A stretch of 64,000 nt of DNA from Shewanella psychrophila (lineage in GTDB: Bacteria > Pseudomonadota > Gammaproteobacteria > Enterobacterales > Shewanellaceae). The translations under genes were made by a program, and so were the position numbers. Shown piece by piece: positions 52,911 through 62,118 of the stretch. Location of the stretch: positions 4,712,001 through 4,776,000 of the forward strand of contig NZ_CP014782.1 of assembly GCF_002005305.1 (NCBI RefSeq). Direction: 5' to 3'. The notes beneath the pieces were generated by a model, which worked only from the letters and a program-made list of their open reading frames with translations, was not told the origin of the DNA and did not search any database. Every line of letters begins with the position of its first letter. Within the stretch, counting starts at the first letter, position 1.

Positions 52911-53266
52911 TCATTCCCTTTATTACTGTTTTTCAGCTTATTAGGTTCAACGCCTTCAGAGGGGTAACCAGCTTCTTTGGTCGCCTGCATCAGGCGCTCC
53001 ACACTCACCTTGTCATCATCGAAGATAACCTTGGCAGTCTTATCATTAAAATCAACCTTAGCCTGCTCCACACCATCGAGATTCTCCAATGCCTTACGCA
53101 CAGTAATGAGACACATGCCGCAATCCATCGTTGGCACCATTAAGTTAACGCTGCGACTCTCGGCCGACGCCACTGTAGGCATGATGCCGAGAACAGGGGC
53201 TAGCAGGACGAGGGATATGGCAGTCGTAATAGTGCTCTTTTTGCTCACCAATATTCGTACTTTCAT
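52907..53266 (-). CDS. merP: periplasmic mercury-binding protein MerP
   Basis: A 119-residue exported protein. The signal peptide ends VASA. The HMA fold carries PTMDCGMCLITVRKALENLDGV (CxxC metal site) as in MerP, which hands Hg(II) to MerT. A longer tail (KLKNSNKGNE) than usual follows the fold. It is 25 bp downstream of merT and overlaps the next gene by 4 bp. Confidence 0.9.
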   Translation of the reverse strand: MKVRILVSKKSTITTAISLVLLAPVLGIMPTVASAESRSVNLMVPTMDCGMCLITVRKALENLDGVEQAKVDFNDKTAKVIFDDDKVSVERLMQATKEAGYPSEGVEPNKLKNSNKGNE

Positions 53267-53291
53267 CTCTAGCTCCAGATAATTAGTAATA

Positions 53292-53669
53292 CTATGCCAT
53301 CATCCAGACCAACCAATAGGGGCTAGTGGCCAACATGGCGGCAATAAGGCTCGTCAGCCAGAACAGAATTCTAAAACGGCGGCGATTATCAGCTACCGCA
53401 CAGATCCTGTCAGCACTACACTGGCCTAGCGGACGGTACACTTTCCAGCCCGCCCATAAGAACAAGCCGACGACAAGGACAATAAAGTAGGGTCTTAATG
53501 GATAAAATGCCCCTAAGGTGCTGATCCATGAGCCGCTGATCCCTAACATTAGCAACACGAATGGACCTGCGCAGCAAAGGCTAGCACCGATAGCAGCCAA
53601 CACTCCACCTACCATAGACCAGGCGGGTGAGTCTGTTTTCAAGGTTTTATCATCAGGAACAGTATTCAT
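53292..53669 (-). CDS. merT: mercuric transport protein MerT
   Basis: A 125-residue inner-membrane protein with three predicted membrane segments. The MerT marks are present: GGVLAAIGASLCCAGPFVLLMLG (Cys-Cys pair in segment 1) and the cytoplasmic cysteines QCSADRICAVADNRRR. Known MerT imports Hg(II) to the cytoplasm for MerA. Its promoter is the MerR-type operator at 53720-53750. No merA follows; the operon ends with merP and a GDCCVxC protein. Confidence 0.93.
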   Translation of the reverse strand: MNTVPDDKTLKTDSPAWSMVGGVLAAIGASLCCAGPFVLLMLGISGSWISTLGAFYPLRPYFIVLVVGLFLWAGWKVYRPLGQCSADRICAVADNRRRFRILFWLTSLIAAMLATSPYWLVWMMA

Positions 53670-53719
53670 AGCCTCTAGTCATCAAGTCTATCCATAAAGG
53701 ATATGTAATTATGACTAGA

Positions 53720-53750
53720 TCTTAACGCCCGTACCTAGATACGGAGTCAA
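53720..53750 (-). promoter_or_regulatory. MerR-type promoter/operator for merTP
   Basis: On the minus strand TTGACT (-35) and TTAAGA (-10) are 19 bp apart, the over-long spacer typical of MerR promoters. The spacer holds the dyad CCGTA-N6-TACGG, close to the classical mer operator. It sits between merR and merT, both on the minus strand, so it drives merT and the genes after it. Confidence 0.88.
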
Positions 53751-53808
53751 TAGACGAGACTTATATTAAGAGATGCTATAGCGAGTTTTAGAAGTGCTAC
53801 AGCTAATG

Positions 53809-54201
53809 TTAAGCGTGCTCGGGAACTAAAGAGGTGATGATGGGACAGCAGGCTTCATCAGGATTATGGCGACATTGATCCACCAGATGAGTCAGACTGT
53901 GTTCCAGTCGTTGCAGATCGTCTATCTTAATCCGTACCGTTAATAGCTTCTTCTCGGCCAGTAGCTGAATATCACTGCAGTGTCCCACACTCAAAGAGAT
54001 AAGCGAGGCTATTTCATGGAGAGTAAAACCCAGTCCTTGGGCACGGCGGATAAACATGAGCCTGAGCAAGGTATCTTGAGGGTATCGTCGATATCCCTGA
54101 ACAGGCTTAGGTGGCTGCTTGATTAAGCCTTGCCTCTCATAATAGCGCACCGTTTCAACATTGACCTCGACGGCTTTAGCGAGTTGTCCGATAGTAAACA
54201 T
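53809..54201 (-). CDS. merR: mercury-responsive regulator MerR
   Basis: A 130-residue regulator: N-terminal helix-turn-helix (MFTIGQLAKAVEVNVETVRYYERQGL), a dimer helix, and the three Hg-binding cysteines in the right places (GHCSDIQ, then QCRHNPDEACCP). It would hold the merT promoter in check and activate it on Hg(II). It is encoded on the same strand as merTP, unlike the divergent merR of Tn501/Tn21. The operator lies downstream of its own gene. Confidence 0.93.
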   Translation of the reverse strand: MFTIGQLAKAVEVNVETVRYYERQGLIKQPPKPVQGYRRYPQDTLLRLMFIRRAQGLGFTLHEIASLISLSVGHCSDIQLLAEKKLLTVRIKIDDLQRLEHSLTHLVDQCRHNPDEACCPIITSLVPEHA

Positions 54202-54283
54202 ATTGCCTCAAGGGAACGTCAGTGGTTATCTCTATAATACTCAGCTCCCTAGATCTCAGCAATACGCTTCAAATCTATTCCAT

Positions 54284-54796
54284 CTATGCCATCTCAGGCT
54301 CGGCTTTAAGTTGCAGCTGACGGATAACCAGTGCTAGCTTCTCTATACTGTGCCTGATAGGCGATGGCATGGTATCGAACTCGACGCTGAGTAACAGATT
54401 TTTCACCTCTAATCCCAGCTCGGTGTCACCTTCGATGGACAATTTACGCTGGAAAAAAAGCGTGTCGGGATCTTCTTTTCCCGCCGCGACCAGAAGCAGC
54501 TCCTTTGAGTGTCCCGAGAACACCACTTGTGCATCGCTTCTTGGGCGTACTAGCCAACACGAGTTATAACTGACTTCAAACTCTAGCCCCATGTCCTCGA
54601 CATTAATGGCCACCCAACGTCCAGACAGGAAATCTAGCTCTTCATCCTCGGCCTGCTGCTTGAGCATTAACCCTAACAGACGGACTAACACATCGGCCTT
54701 CAACCTGAATGGCACCAGAGCCAGTGGTTGACGAATAAGCTTAGGACCGAAGGTGAGGAGTTGCTTGGCGATATTGCCAGAAAGTGGTAACTGCAT
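54284..54796 (-). CDS. ubiT: ubiquinone accessory protein UbiT (SCP2 domain)
   Basis: A 170-residue protein with an SCP2-type lipid-binding domain (about 40-140), matching E. coli UbiT/YhbT (174 residues). UbiT is needed with UbiU and UbiV for ubiquinone synthesis without oxygen and is thought to bind the lipid intermediates. The gene is divergent from ubiU with 171 bp between them, the same linkage as in E. coli. Recognition rests on domain type, length and this context. Confidence 0.88.
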   Translation of the reverse strand: MQLPLSGNIAKQLLTFGPKLIRQPLALVPFRLKADVLVRLLGLMLKQQAEDEELDFLSGRWVAINVEDMGLEFEVSYNSCWLVRPRSDAQVVFSGHSKELLLVAAGKEDPDTLFFQRKLSIEGDTELGLEVKNLLLSVEFDTMPSPIRHSIEKLALVIRQLQLKAEPEMA

Positions 54797-54889
54797 ATTA
54801 ATCTCGTATCCAATAGCCTATATAACTCTCTGCCTACAGCAGGAGAGTCGAAAAGAAAACGATTTTACCCATATTTTATGATCACAAAC

Positions 54890-54903
54890 CTGTTTTACAT
54901 CAA
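54890..54903. promoter_or_regulatory. degenerate FNR-like site between ubiT and ubiU
   Basis: CTGTT-TTAC-ATCAA has one perfect half (ATCAA) and a 3-of-5 half against the consensus TTGAT-N4-ATCAA. Its position between two genes for anaerobic quinone synthesis makes FNR-type control plausible. Confidence 0.45.
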
Positions 54904-54967
54904 GTATTGGATAGCCAATCCCTTTTACACTCACTTTTCGATTTTTGGGAGCATCTTGGAGTAAAAT

Positions 54968-55969
54968 ATGGAACTGCTGTGTCCGGCAGGTAATTTGGCG
55001 TCACTGAAAACTGCACTCAACGCAGGAGCCGATGCCGTCTACCTAGGCTTAAAGAACGACACCAATGCCAGATCATTCGCGGGCCTCAACTTTACCCCGA
55101 AAAAACTTCAGCAGGCAGCCGAATACACTAAGAAGCAAGGGAAAAAGATCTTCCTAACCATCAATACTTTTCCTAAGCCCGGAGAGGAGAAGCGTTGGTA
55201 CGAAGCCGTTGATATTGCTGCCAATACTGGTATCGACGCCTTGATCATGGCCGATCTTTCATTGCTGGACTATGCCCACAGCCACTACCCTCACCTGCCA
55301 CTGCATCTGTCGGTGCAGGCCAGTGCCACCAATTTAGGAGCGCTAAAACTCTATAAAGAGGAGTTTAATATCGAACGCGCCGTATTGCCTCGGGTGTTAT
55401 CCATGAAGCAGGTGAGAGATCTCTCTAAGGTCACTCCGGTGGATCTGGAAGTCTTTGCATTTGGCAGCCTCTGCATCATGGCCGAAGGCCGCTGCCACCT
55501 CTCCTCTTATGTGACCGGCCAGTCACCCAATACCGGTGGCTCCTGCTCGCCTGCTAAACACGTTCGCTGGCAGGAAAAAGAGGGAACCCGATTGACGCGC
55601 CTCAACGAGGTTCTTATCGATAAGTCCTCCATAAACGAACAAATGGGCTATCCCGTCGTCTGTAAGGGCCGATACACCACCCAAGATAACAGCGAGCCGA
55701 CACACCTGCTCGAATCCCCCACAAGCTTAAATACCTTAAGCCTGCTCCCTGAACTTGCCAAAGCAAAAGTGGTGTCTTTAAAAATTGAGGGCCGACAACG
55801 TAGCCCAGCTTATGTAGAGCAAGTGACCTCAGTGTGGCGACGCGCCATCGATACCTATCTCAATAACCCAACGCAGTATCGAACCCGAGATGAATGGAAC
55901 AGGGCATTATCGAAAGTCTCAGAGGGGCAAACCACCACATTGGGCGCCTATGAACGAATCTGGCAGTAA
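54968..55969 (+). CDS. ubiU: O2-independent ubiquinone hydroxylation protein UbiU
   Basis: A U32-family iron-sulfur protein of 333 residues that acts with UbiV in hydroxylation of quinone precursors without oxygen. The four cluster cysteines fit the known spacing exactly: C-X6-C (LCIMAEGRC), X16, C (GGSC), X38, C (PVVCKG). The N-terminus MELLCPAGNLASLKTALNAGADAVYLG is typical. GGAG precedes the ATG. ubiV follows 162 bp downstream and ubiT is divergent. Confidence 0.96.
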   Translation: MELLCPAGNLASLKTALNAGADAVYLGLKNDTNARSFAGLNFTPKKLQQAAEYTKKQGKKIFLTINTFPKPGEEKRWYEAVDIAANTGIDALIMADLSLLDYAHSHYPHLPLHLSVQASATNLGALKLYKEEFNIERAVLPRVLSMKQVRDLSKVTPVDLEVFAFGSLCIMAEGRCHLSSYVTGQSPNTGGSCSPAKHVRWQEKEGTRLTRLNEVLIDKSSINEQMGYPVVCKGRYTTQDNSEPTHLLESPTSLNTLSLLPELAKAKVVSLKIEGRQRSPAYVEQVTSVWRRAIDTYLNNPTQYRTRDEWNRALSKVSEGQTTTLGAYERIWQ

Positions 55970-56131
55970 CTTTAGTTATTAGCTCCGCGCTGAGCATTTA
56001 AGCATTCAATAAAAGAACATGCGATGAAACTGCAGGCTCCATGGCCAGACCATGAGCACTGGAGGCTATAAGACTGAATATCAGGCAGCCCGTCAGGTGT
56101 TATACCCCATAGGAAAAACATAGGAAAACAG

Positions 56132-57001
56132 ATGAAAGTATCACTCGGGCCACTATTATATTGCTGGCCGAAAGAGAAGGTTATCGAATTTTATCAAGCC
56201 GTTGCCAATAGTCAGCTCCCGCTGGTGTATCTGGGAGAGACCATATGCAGTCGCCGCCGCGAACTTAAGTTTACTGACTATATGGACTTGGCTCATATGC
56301 TCAGGGCCTCGGGCAAAGAGGTGGTAATCTCGACTCTGGCATTACTGGAAGCCCCATCAGAATATACCGAGCTAAAGAAACAAGTCGACAATGGTGAATT
56401 TACCATCGAAGCCAACGACATCGGCGCTGTACAGGCAGCTAAAGAGCTGGGCCTGCCCTTTATTTGCGGCCCCACAGTCAATAATTACAACTTAGCCAGC
56501 TTGAAGAAGCTACACAGCTGGGGTATGCAACGTTTCGTCATGCCAGTTGAGCTTTCTAAACATTGGCTCGACAAGGTCATATCAACCGAAACGCCCGCGT
56601 TCGAAGTCGAAGTCTTTGGTCATGGATTTATGCCCTTAGCCCTCTCGGCACGCTGCTTTACCGCCAGACACAAGGGACTGACCAAAGACAAGTGCCAGAC
56701 CATCTGCATCTCAAATTCTAAGGGATTGTTAGCCCAGACTCAGGAATCAGAGCCCCTACTACGGCTTAATGGCATACAGACTCAGTCGGCAGCCAGCATC
56801 GACCTCTCGTCGGAGAAAGCCGATATGGAGAGAATGGGCGTAGATTATTTCAGGGTATCTCCCTCTAGCCTGAGGAGCGTCGAGCTTGCGGATACATTAT
56901 TTGATGGCGAGCATCAGCGGCAAGTAAAACAAGAAAAGCGCGAATCTGAGCTCAGTTGCAATGGCTACTGGCATCAGCAAGCGGGCTTCAGTACGCTTTA
57001 A
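56132..57001 (+). CDS. ubiV: O2-independent ubiquinone hydroxylation protein UbiV
   Basis: A U32-family partner of UbiU, 289 residues. Its four cluster cysteines are in place: Cys39 (GETICSRRREL), then C-X12-C-X3-C (RCFTARHKGLTKDKCQTIC). The protein is shorter than UbiU, as in E. coli (292). It starts 162 bp after ubiU on the same strand. That gap shows no terminator, so the two probably form an operon. Confidence 0.95.
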   Translation: MKVSLGPLLYCWPKEKVIEFYQAVANSQLPLVYLGETICSRRRELKFTDYMDLAHMLRASGKEVVISTLALLEAPSEYTELKKQVDNGEFTIEANDIGAVQAAKELGLPFICGPTVNNYNLASLKKLHSWGMQRFVMPVELSKHWLDKVISTETPAFEVEVFGHGFMPLALSARCFTARHKGLTKDKCQTICISNSKGLLAQTQESEPLLRLNGIQTQSAASIDLSSEKADMERMGVDYFRVSPSSLRSVELADTLFDGEHQRQVKQEKRESELSCNGYWHQQAGFSTL

Positions 57002-57077
57002 AACTAGTTCAGGATGACTAAAAATGATAAATACGCTCAATTCCCCCTCAACGGGCTTGCTATCGTGAGTACTTGAA

Positions 57078-57758
57078 TCATCCTCTGGACTTTAAACTAC
57101 TGACTAAGCCTAAAGTCCAGAGCATAAATAGCCCCATACAGATCCACTCCAACGTCGCAGGCCACCAGATATCCGGTCTGGGCAAGCTCATCACCATCTC
57201 CTGATAGAAGGGTCTTCCTGCGCTAGTTAACCCCAAAGACTGATGGGAAAACAAGAGAAAGCTTAAGAAACTGATGAAGGTCAACATGCCTGTGAATGTA
57301 TTCCAGCGAGAATAGAACAACCTACCTCTCATCAAAATGTAGATAAGGTAGAGGAATGAGCTAACTCCCCCGCCATAGAAAAAGTATTTCAATGCCGCAG
57401 TGTGCAGGTGATAAACATTAACAGGAAATAACCCCGCTGCCGCCAATGATATAAAGGTACAAACGAGTGCGATTAATAACGGGTAGAGGGCTCTGTTATC
57501 CATCAGCTGAATTGAAAACAGGCAAAACATAATAAAACTTAAGCTACCAAAAAATAGCCCGCCATTGATCACCACGGCAAACTTAGAATGACCATAATGG
57601 CCCAGCTCACTGAGGGTATGATTAAGAAAATTAAAGCCGTGTCCCTCGAAATCTTGAAAGCCAATCACAGATAACACAGTGCCGATAATTAAACCGACAC
57701 TCCCGAGTACACCAAACTTAAACGCTAAGCTGGATAGCTTTCTGCTCTTTTCTACCAT
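57078..57758 (-). CDS. DUF998-like integral membrane protein
   Basis: A 226-residue protein with six or seven predicted membrane segments. The family-type signature is in the first loop (FNFLNHTLSELGHYG). AAGGAAAA precedes the ATG. No catalytic residues are evident. It converges on ubiV and has no clear functional link to it. Confidence 0.75.
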   Translation of the reverse strand: MVEKSRKLSSLAFKFGVLGSVGLIIGTVLSVIGFQDFEGHGFNFLNHTLSELGHYGHSKFAVVINGGLFFGSLSFIMFCLFSIQLMDNRALYPLLIALVCTFISLAAAGLFPVNVYHLHTAALKYFFYGGGVSSFLYLIYILMRGRLFYSRWNTFTGMLTFISFLSFLLFSHQSLGLTSAGRPFYQEMVMSLPRPDIWWPATLEWICMGLFMLWTLGLVSSLKSRG

Positions 57759-58129
57759 TTTTCCTTAATTCACTCATCGCACACTCCCTTAACATACATG
57801 GAAGCAGAATTGATTAAAGAGGTCTAGCACCTATTTTTTACATTTCTAATCGAGAACGGTCGCTTTACTTACAAGATAAAGTTATAACTCCTTAAATATC
57901 ATAGTCTAAATTAAATCAACCGTCCGACAGATCATCTTTATTACACTATGGTTTTAGGCGATCATTTCGTTTTGGCCACACAGTTCAGACTTATCGCCCA
58001 AATACATACACTGGCGATACACAGTTAAAGTACAAATAAAACAGCTACATAAGTGATACAATCAGTCTAAATAACAAATAACTGACACAGAATCTGATAG
58101 GGATGTCGCAGTTTTGAACGGGAAGTAGC
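57759..58129. other. divergent region between DUF998 and chemoreceptor genes
   Basis: About 370 bp without a gene. AT-rich, with no recognised operator. Promoters for both neighbours should lie here. Confidence 0.35.
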
Positions 58130-59674
58130 ATGACAAGTCAGCACAACACATCCACTGGCCGGGAGATAAAACTCACAGCCGGTGAAGAACTGATCTCAAA
58201 TACGGACAAACGTGGGGTCATTACCTACGTAAACCAAACCTTTATCGATATTTCCGGATTCAGTGGATCTGATCTCATTGGACATAACCATAGTCTAGTC
58301 AGACACCCGGACATGCCAGCTGCCGCATTTAAAGAACTCTGGAATAAGCTCAAGTCGGGCCAGTCTTGGCGTGGAGTGGTCAAGAACCGCTGTAAAGATG
58401 GTTCCTATTACTGGGTCGATGCTTTCGTCTCTCCTCTGTTTGAGAAAGGTGAGATAATAGGTTATCAATCGGTTCGCATCAAAGCCTCCGACAAGCTGAT
58501 CACCAGAGCCAAACAGATCTACAAGCGACTCAATCAGGGAAAAAACGTCTCAGATCCCTTGAGCTTAAATCAGAAACGCGTCTTATCGGCCATTTGTGCC
58601 ACCTCAGGACTGGTATTGGCTGGTTTCATCTGGGGTTGGGGCATCATTCTAGCTGGTGCGCTGCTTATGGGGATAAACTTGACCATCTTCTATGACGAAG
58701 CCTTCAGAATTCCAGCTAAATTAATGAACATGAAGCAAGATTATGACTCGGTAAGTCGATTCATTTATTGTGGCCGCGATACCTCCTCCCTACTCGACTT
58801 CCAAATGCTGATGCAAAAGGCCAAGCTCCAGGGGGTATTGGGACGTTCTCAGGATAATGCCAAGCATATCGACGAAATAGCCGATGAACTCATCGTTGCC
58901 GCTAATCAGACCCATGCAGGTTTAGAACATGAAAGTCTGCAAGTGGAACAGATAGCCAGTGCCATGGAGGAGATGGCCTCAACCATAGGCGAAGTAGCCG
59001 TTAATATCCAATCGACCTCAAGCAATATCGACGAAACCTACCAGCTATGCCATGACAGCCGCATCAGAATGCAATCGAGCACCAGTAACATCGCCTCACT
59101 CACCCAAGCGGTAACAGAAGCGGCTGCCAACGCACACCAGCTCAACAAGGAAGCCGAGCAAGTCGCCTCTGCCATGTCTGAGATTGATGCTATTGCCGAG
59201 CAGACAAACTTGCTAGCACTCAATGCCGCCATCGAAGCCGCCCGCGCAGGCGAACAAGGACGAGGCTTTGCCGTGGTAGCCGATGAGGTCAGAGCCTTGT
59301 CTAAGCGCACACAAGAATCCACTAATAGCATCTCTCAAAGCGTCGATAAGATGTTCGCCATGATAACCAGCTGGGCTGGACAGATGGATTTAAGCCGAGT
59401 TCAAGCCGAAGTGTGTGCTACCGATACCCATGCATCGGCGGAAAAGATAGACACCATCTTTCAGGCCATCAGCACCATACACTCACTGGCTCAGCAAAAC
59501 TCAGTTGCCGCAGATCAGCAAAAGCAGGTGGTCGATGAGATCAATCAAAATATTGCCGCAATCAGCCTGGCTAGCAATGATAACTTACGCGCCGTGCAAA
59601 CCGTCGAAGCGTCGGTACTTGAGCTTAAGATAAATGCCGATAAAGCCAAAAGCATGAGAGATACCTTTGGTTAG
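58130..59674 (+). CDS. Aer-like methyl-accepting chemotaxis protein with PAS domain
   Basis: A 514-residue chemoreceptor. An N-terminal PAS domain (about 18-120: VITYVNQTFIDISGFSGSDLIGHNHSLVRHPDMPAAAFKEL in three conserved pieces) sits in the cytoplasm. Two adjacent membrane segments follow (about 155-195), then a signalling coiled coil whose tip reads AIAEQTNLLALNAAIEAARAGEQGRGFAVVADEVRAL. This order is that of Aer, the aerotaxis or energy sensor with FAD in the PAS domain. No C-terminal CheR-docking pentapeptide is seen. It probably steers swimming by redox state or oxygen. Confidence 0.95.
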   Translation: MTSQHNTSTGREIKLTAGEELISNTDKRGVITYVNQTFIDISGFSGSDLIGHNHSLVRHPDMPAAAFKELWNKLKSGQSWRGVVKNRCKDGSYYWVDAFVSPLFEKGEIIGYQSVRIKASDKLITRAKQIYKRLNQGKNVSDPLSLNQKRVLSAICATSGLVLAGFIWGWGIILAGALLMGINLTIFYDEAFRIPAKLMNMKQDYDSVSRFIYCGRDTSSLLDFQMLMQKAKLQGVLGRSQDNAKHIDEIADELIVAANQTHAGLEHESLQVEQIASAMEEMASTIGEVAVNIQSTSSNIDETYQLCHDSRIRMQSSTSNIASLTQAVTEAAANAHQLNKEAEQVASAMSEIDAIAEQTNLLALNAAIEAARAGEQGRGFAVVADEVRALSKRTQESTNSISQSVDKMFAMITSWAGQMDLSRVQAEVCATDTHASAEKIDTIFQAISTIHSLAQQNSVAADQQKQVVDEINQNIAAISLASNDNLRAVQTVEASVLELKINADKAKSMRDTFG

Positions 59675-59695
59675 TGTGTTTATGTAATGTATAGG

Positions 59696-59729
59696 GGGCG
59701 AGAAAAACCTTTTATAGTTCGCCCTTTTT
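59696..59729 (+). terminator. terminator after the chemoreceptor gene
   Basis: GGGCGA / TCGCCC form a 6-bp stem with a 17-base loop and are followed by TTTTT, 22 bp beyond the stop. Confidence 0.65.
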
Positions 59730-59781
59730 ATGAGCTTATTATGATCAGCTCACTTGGTTAACTACCTGATTAAATTTATGA

Positions 59782-60582
59782 TTAATTGCCTGATTTATAG
59801 CTTAGGTGAGGGTGATAGGATTCGATGATCCTATTAAGGCTACCGTCCTGTTTCATTGAGTTCATAGCCTCATCGAACCTGTCACGAATGTCGGTAAGTT
59901 GATTTTGTTTGGAAAATGCCAAATAAGCCAGTCTTGCATCTATAGCTGGGGTTAACGCGATTATTTTTTTACAGCGTTTCAACTGTGAGTAGGTTTCCTT
60001 GATTAGCTGGTTAAACATATACTCACTATTACGCCTCTCCCCAACCATAATATCGGTGACTCCTGTACATAGCTTCACCAGTAGCTGTGGTATATCTACA
60101 TCTTCGATGAGTTTAGTCAGCTTCTTCTGGGCGACTAAGTCATCAAAGTAAGGTCCGTAGCTAAAGTCTTTTTTTACCCCGAAGCGAAAATCACTGAGCT
60201 TAGTCAGATCTTCATCATATTCAATATCTGAGCCCTCAGTAACAAAAAGGTGTATCTGTGCCTTCGACAATGGAACCTTACTGTAGTCAATATACTCCTG
60301 TCGCTCAGGGCGAATAAATACCCCAACCATGCCATCAACCTTCCCTAACCTCAGCCAGTTCAATGCACGACTCCAGGGAATAGCATTGAACTCAATAGGG
60401 GTATCGATTCGCCTAAAGGCCTCCTCTATGATGCGAATCGATATCCCTTCAACATTATTACCAGAGGTAAAATGATAAGGGGGATACTCAACAAAGGCGA
60501 TGGATAAAGCTTGCTCAGCACTATACAGATATGAAGGAGTAAGTAAGGTTATAAGCGCTAGAATCCTAAGCTTGAGTTTCAT
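59782..60582 (-). CDS. orphan periplasmic solute-binding protein, second copy of type
   Basis: A 266-residue exported protein of the type-2 solute-binding fold (signal to about residue 21; LSIAFVEYPPYHFTSGNNVEGISIRIIEEAF; IPWSRALNWLRLGKVDGMVGVF; MKQDGSLNRIIESY). The start at 60582 has AGGA five bases upstream. As with the protein at 41785, no transporter genes are nearby. The two share the PYSRA/PWSRA and final KxDGS motifs but are clearly different proteins. Confidence 0.87.
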   Translation of the reverse strand: MKLKLRILALITLLTPSYLYSAEQALSIAFVEYPPYHFTSGNNVEGISIRIIEEAFRRIDTPIEFNAIPWSRALNWLRLGKVDGMVGVFIRPERQEYIDYSKVPLSKAQIHLFVTEGSDIEYDEDLTKLSDFRFGVKKDFSYGPYFDDLVAQKKLTKLIEDVDIPQLLVKLCTGVTDIMVGERRNSEYMFNQLIKETYSQLKRCKKIIALTPAIDARLAYLAFSKQNQLTDIRDRFDEAMNSMKQDGSLNRIIESYHPHLSYKSGN

Positions 60583-60915
60583 CTGATCCTCTCCCAATGC
60601 AAAAATGTACAGGTGATGGCTAAAACTTTCTATCTATAAAGCTTAGCCATCACAGGCAATAATGCCTTACAGCTAACGGCATCAAATCAAGTCCCCTTCC
60701 TTCGCCAGCCCCCAATCTATCCTCTTTCGAGTTATCTACGACTTCAAACTTCATCGGTTAACCTTGCCATCCACATTCAGCGAGTCTTGCACTTCTACTT
60801 TGAACAAGGGCGCTTTCCAATCAAGCTTAAAGGCTGGATACACTGAGAGCACACAGTGATTTTTATTTTGCTTATGATTTGAGCGATCTCATTTATAAAT
60901 ACTAATCAGGACAAG
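60583..60915. other. intergenic region with one copy of a short direct repeat
   Basis: About 330 bp. CACTTCTACTTTGAACAAGGG at 60790-60810 recurs with one change at 61262-61282, on the other side of the small ORF at 60916. Nothing else was recognised. Confidence 0.4.
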
Positions 60916-61182
60916 ATGACTATGACCCCTTCAACGGCCTCCCCATTATTTGCCATCACAGATGAAGCAGGTGAGATAGGTGAAGAACAAAAAGCAGATG
61001 AAAGACGCCAAGCATCTGAGGCTAACACTAAAACCTGGACGAGGGTCATGACGAGGACTGTGAAAAAGACAAAGACAAAGACAAAAGCCAGCGAAAATAT
61101 CAAGGAACAGCTGGAGCGCATAGAGCGCAGAGAGCTTTTGAAAGACCTAGGATTGACTGAAGAGGATGTTTACACCTTATAA
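60916..61182 (+). CDS. small Lys/Thr/Glu-rich protein
   Basis: An 88-residue frame with AGGA four bases before the ATG. The middle is low-complexity (RVMTRTVKKTKTKTKASEN). The C-terminus is a charged helix with a distinct end (KEQLERIERRELLKDLGLTEEDVYTL) that looks more protein-like than random. No signal or membrane segment. No family was recognised. It is flanked by two copies of a 21-bp direct repeat. Confidence 0.5.
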   Translation: MTMTPSTASPLFAITDEAGEIGEEQKADERRQASEANTKTWTRVMTRTVKKTKTKTKASENIKEQLERIERRELLKDLGLTEEDVYTL

Positions 61183-61445
61183 AAGCAGAAAAGATAAGAA
61201 TATATGCGCCAATCTCTCCCCTATTTCCAGCGGTGTTTATAGTGCCATTAAATGAGTGGTTCACTTCTACTTTAAACAAGGGAAAGGGAGCTGACTCATA
61301 CAATTATGGGTGTCTTAGTTATTTTGTTAGTTATTTTGTCTGGCTTATAAACTCAGTTATCATGACCTTGAAGAGATGTTCGCTAAGCGAAATATCCAGT
61401 TTTATCACTCAACCCTAATTGTTATATTTTATATATAAGGTTTTA

Positions 61446-61799
61446 ATGATGAATATCAATAACTTTCTTAGTTTTACTGTGTTAATTGCAACCATCACAG
61501 CATGTTCTCCCCAGACTCCTGAATGGGTGCTATATGGCAACATTAATGGTTTAAATCGTCAAGAGTGGTCAGGTGCAACAAATGAACAACAATTAGGTAC
61601 TGCTGCATATTGGTTATTGTCGTTTGAGCGTAAAGGTTGGCTTGATGACCCTAGATTAATAAAAAATGATAACTTCAAGCCTACAGCTGCAACATTGAGA
61701 AACTGTATAAATGATTATCTTTCCTTTAGTGATGAAGAAACAAACGCTATAGTCGATAAATGTGTTCAAATAAACAGATGGTCACACTTGAGCAAGTAA
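61446..61799 (+). CDS. small lipoprotein of unknown function
   Basis: A 117-residue lipoprotein with signal and lipobox (TITAC, Cys20). AAGG lies eight bases before the chosen ATG. The mature part has GNINGLNRQEWSGATNEQQLGTAAYWLLSF in two conserved-looking pieces, and a C-terminal NCINDYLSFSDEETNAIVDKCVQIN with two cysteines that could form a disulfide. No family was recognised with confidence. Confidence 0.7.
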   Translation: MMNINNFLSFTVLIATITACSPQTPEWVLYGNINGLNRQEWSGATNEQQLGTAAYWLLSFERKGWLDDPRLIKNDNFKPTAATLRNCINDYLSFSDEETNAIVDKCVQINRWSHLSK

Positions 61800-62118
61800 T
61801 GTTTAGAGGGTCGGTGTTTTATGCATCAAAGCTCAATCTCCGGGCCCTTCCATCTGCTTATCAAATTAACCCAAGCAATTAACCCAAGCCACCCATTTTA
61901 ATTTCTCCAACTCGAAGCGCCACGTTCAACCTAAAGTTCCAGCCCCTACCTCACTAATTCAACATGATTTACGCTTCATGAGCTCCTAGCGGGTAGTTAA
62001 TAGCTCTGGATGTCTAAATATCGGCTCAAAAACCGAGAAACAAGCAGCAAGAATAACGAACTTAAGTTCGGCTAGCCATTTTATTAAAATGGGTGCGTAA
62101 TTAGGCGCTATCTAGCCA
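61800..62118. other. region beside a transposase fragment
   Basis: About 320 bp without a gene. Short palindromes occur (GAACTTAAGTTC at 62058-62069). It may include flanking sequence of the decayed Y1-transposase unit that follows. Confidence 0.35.
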
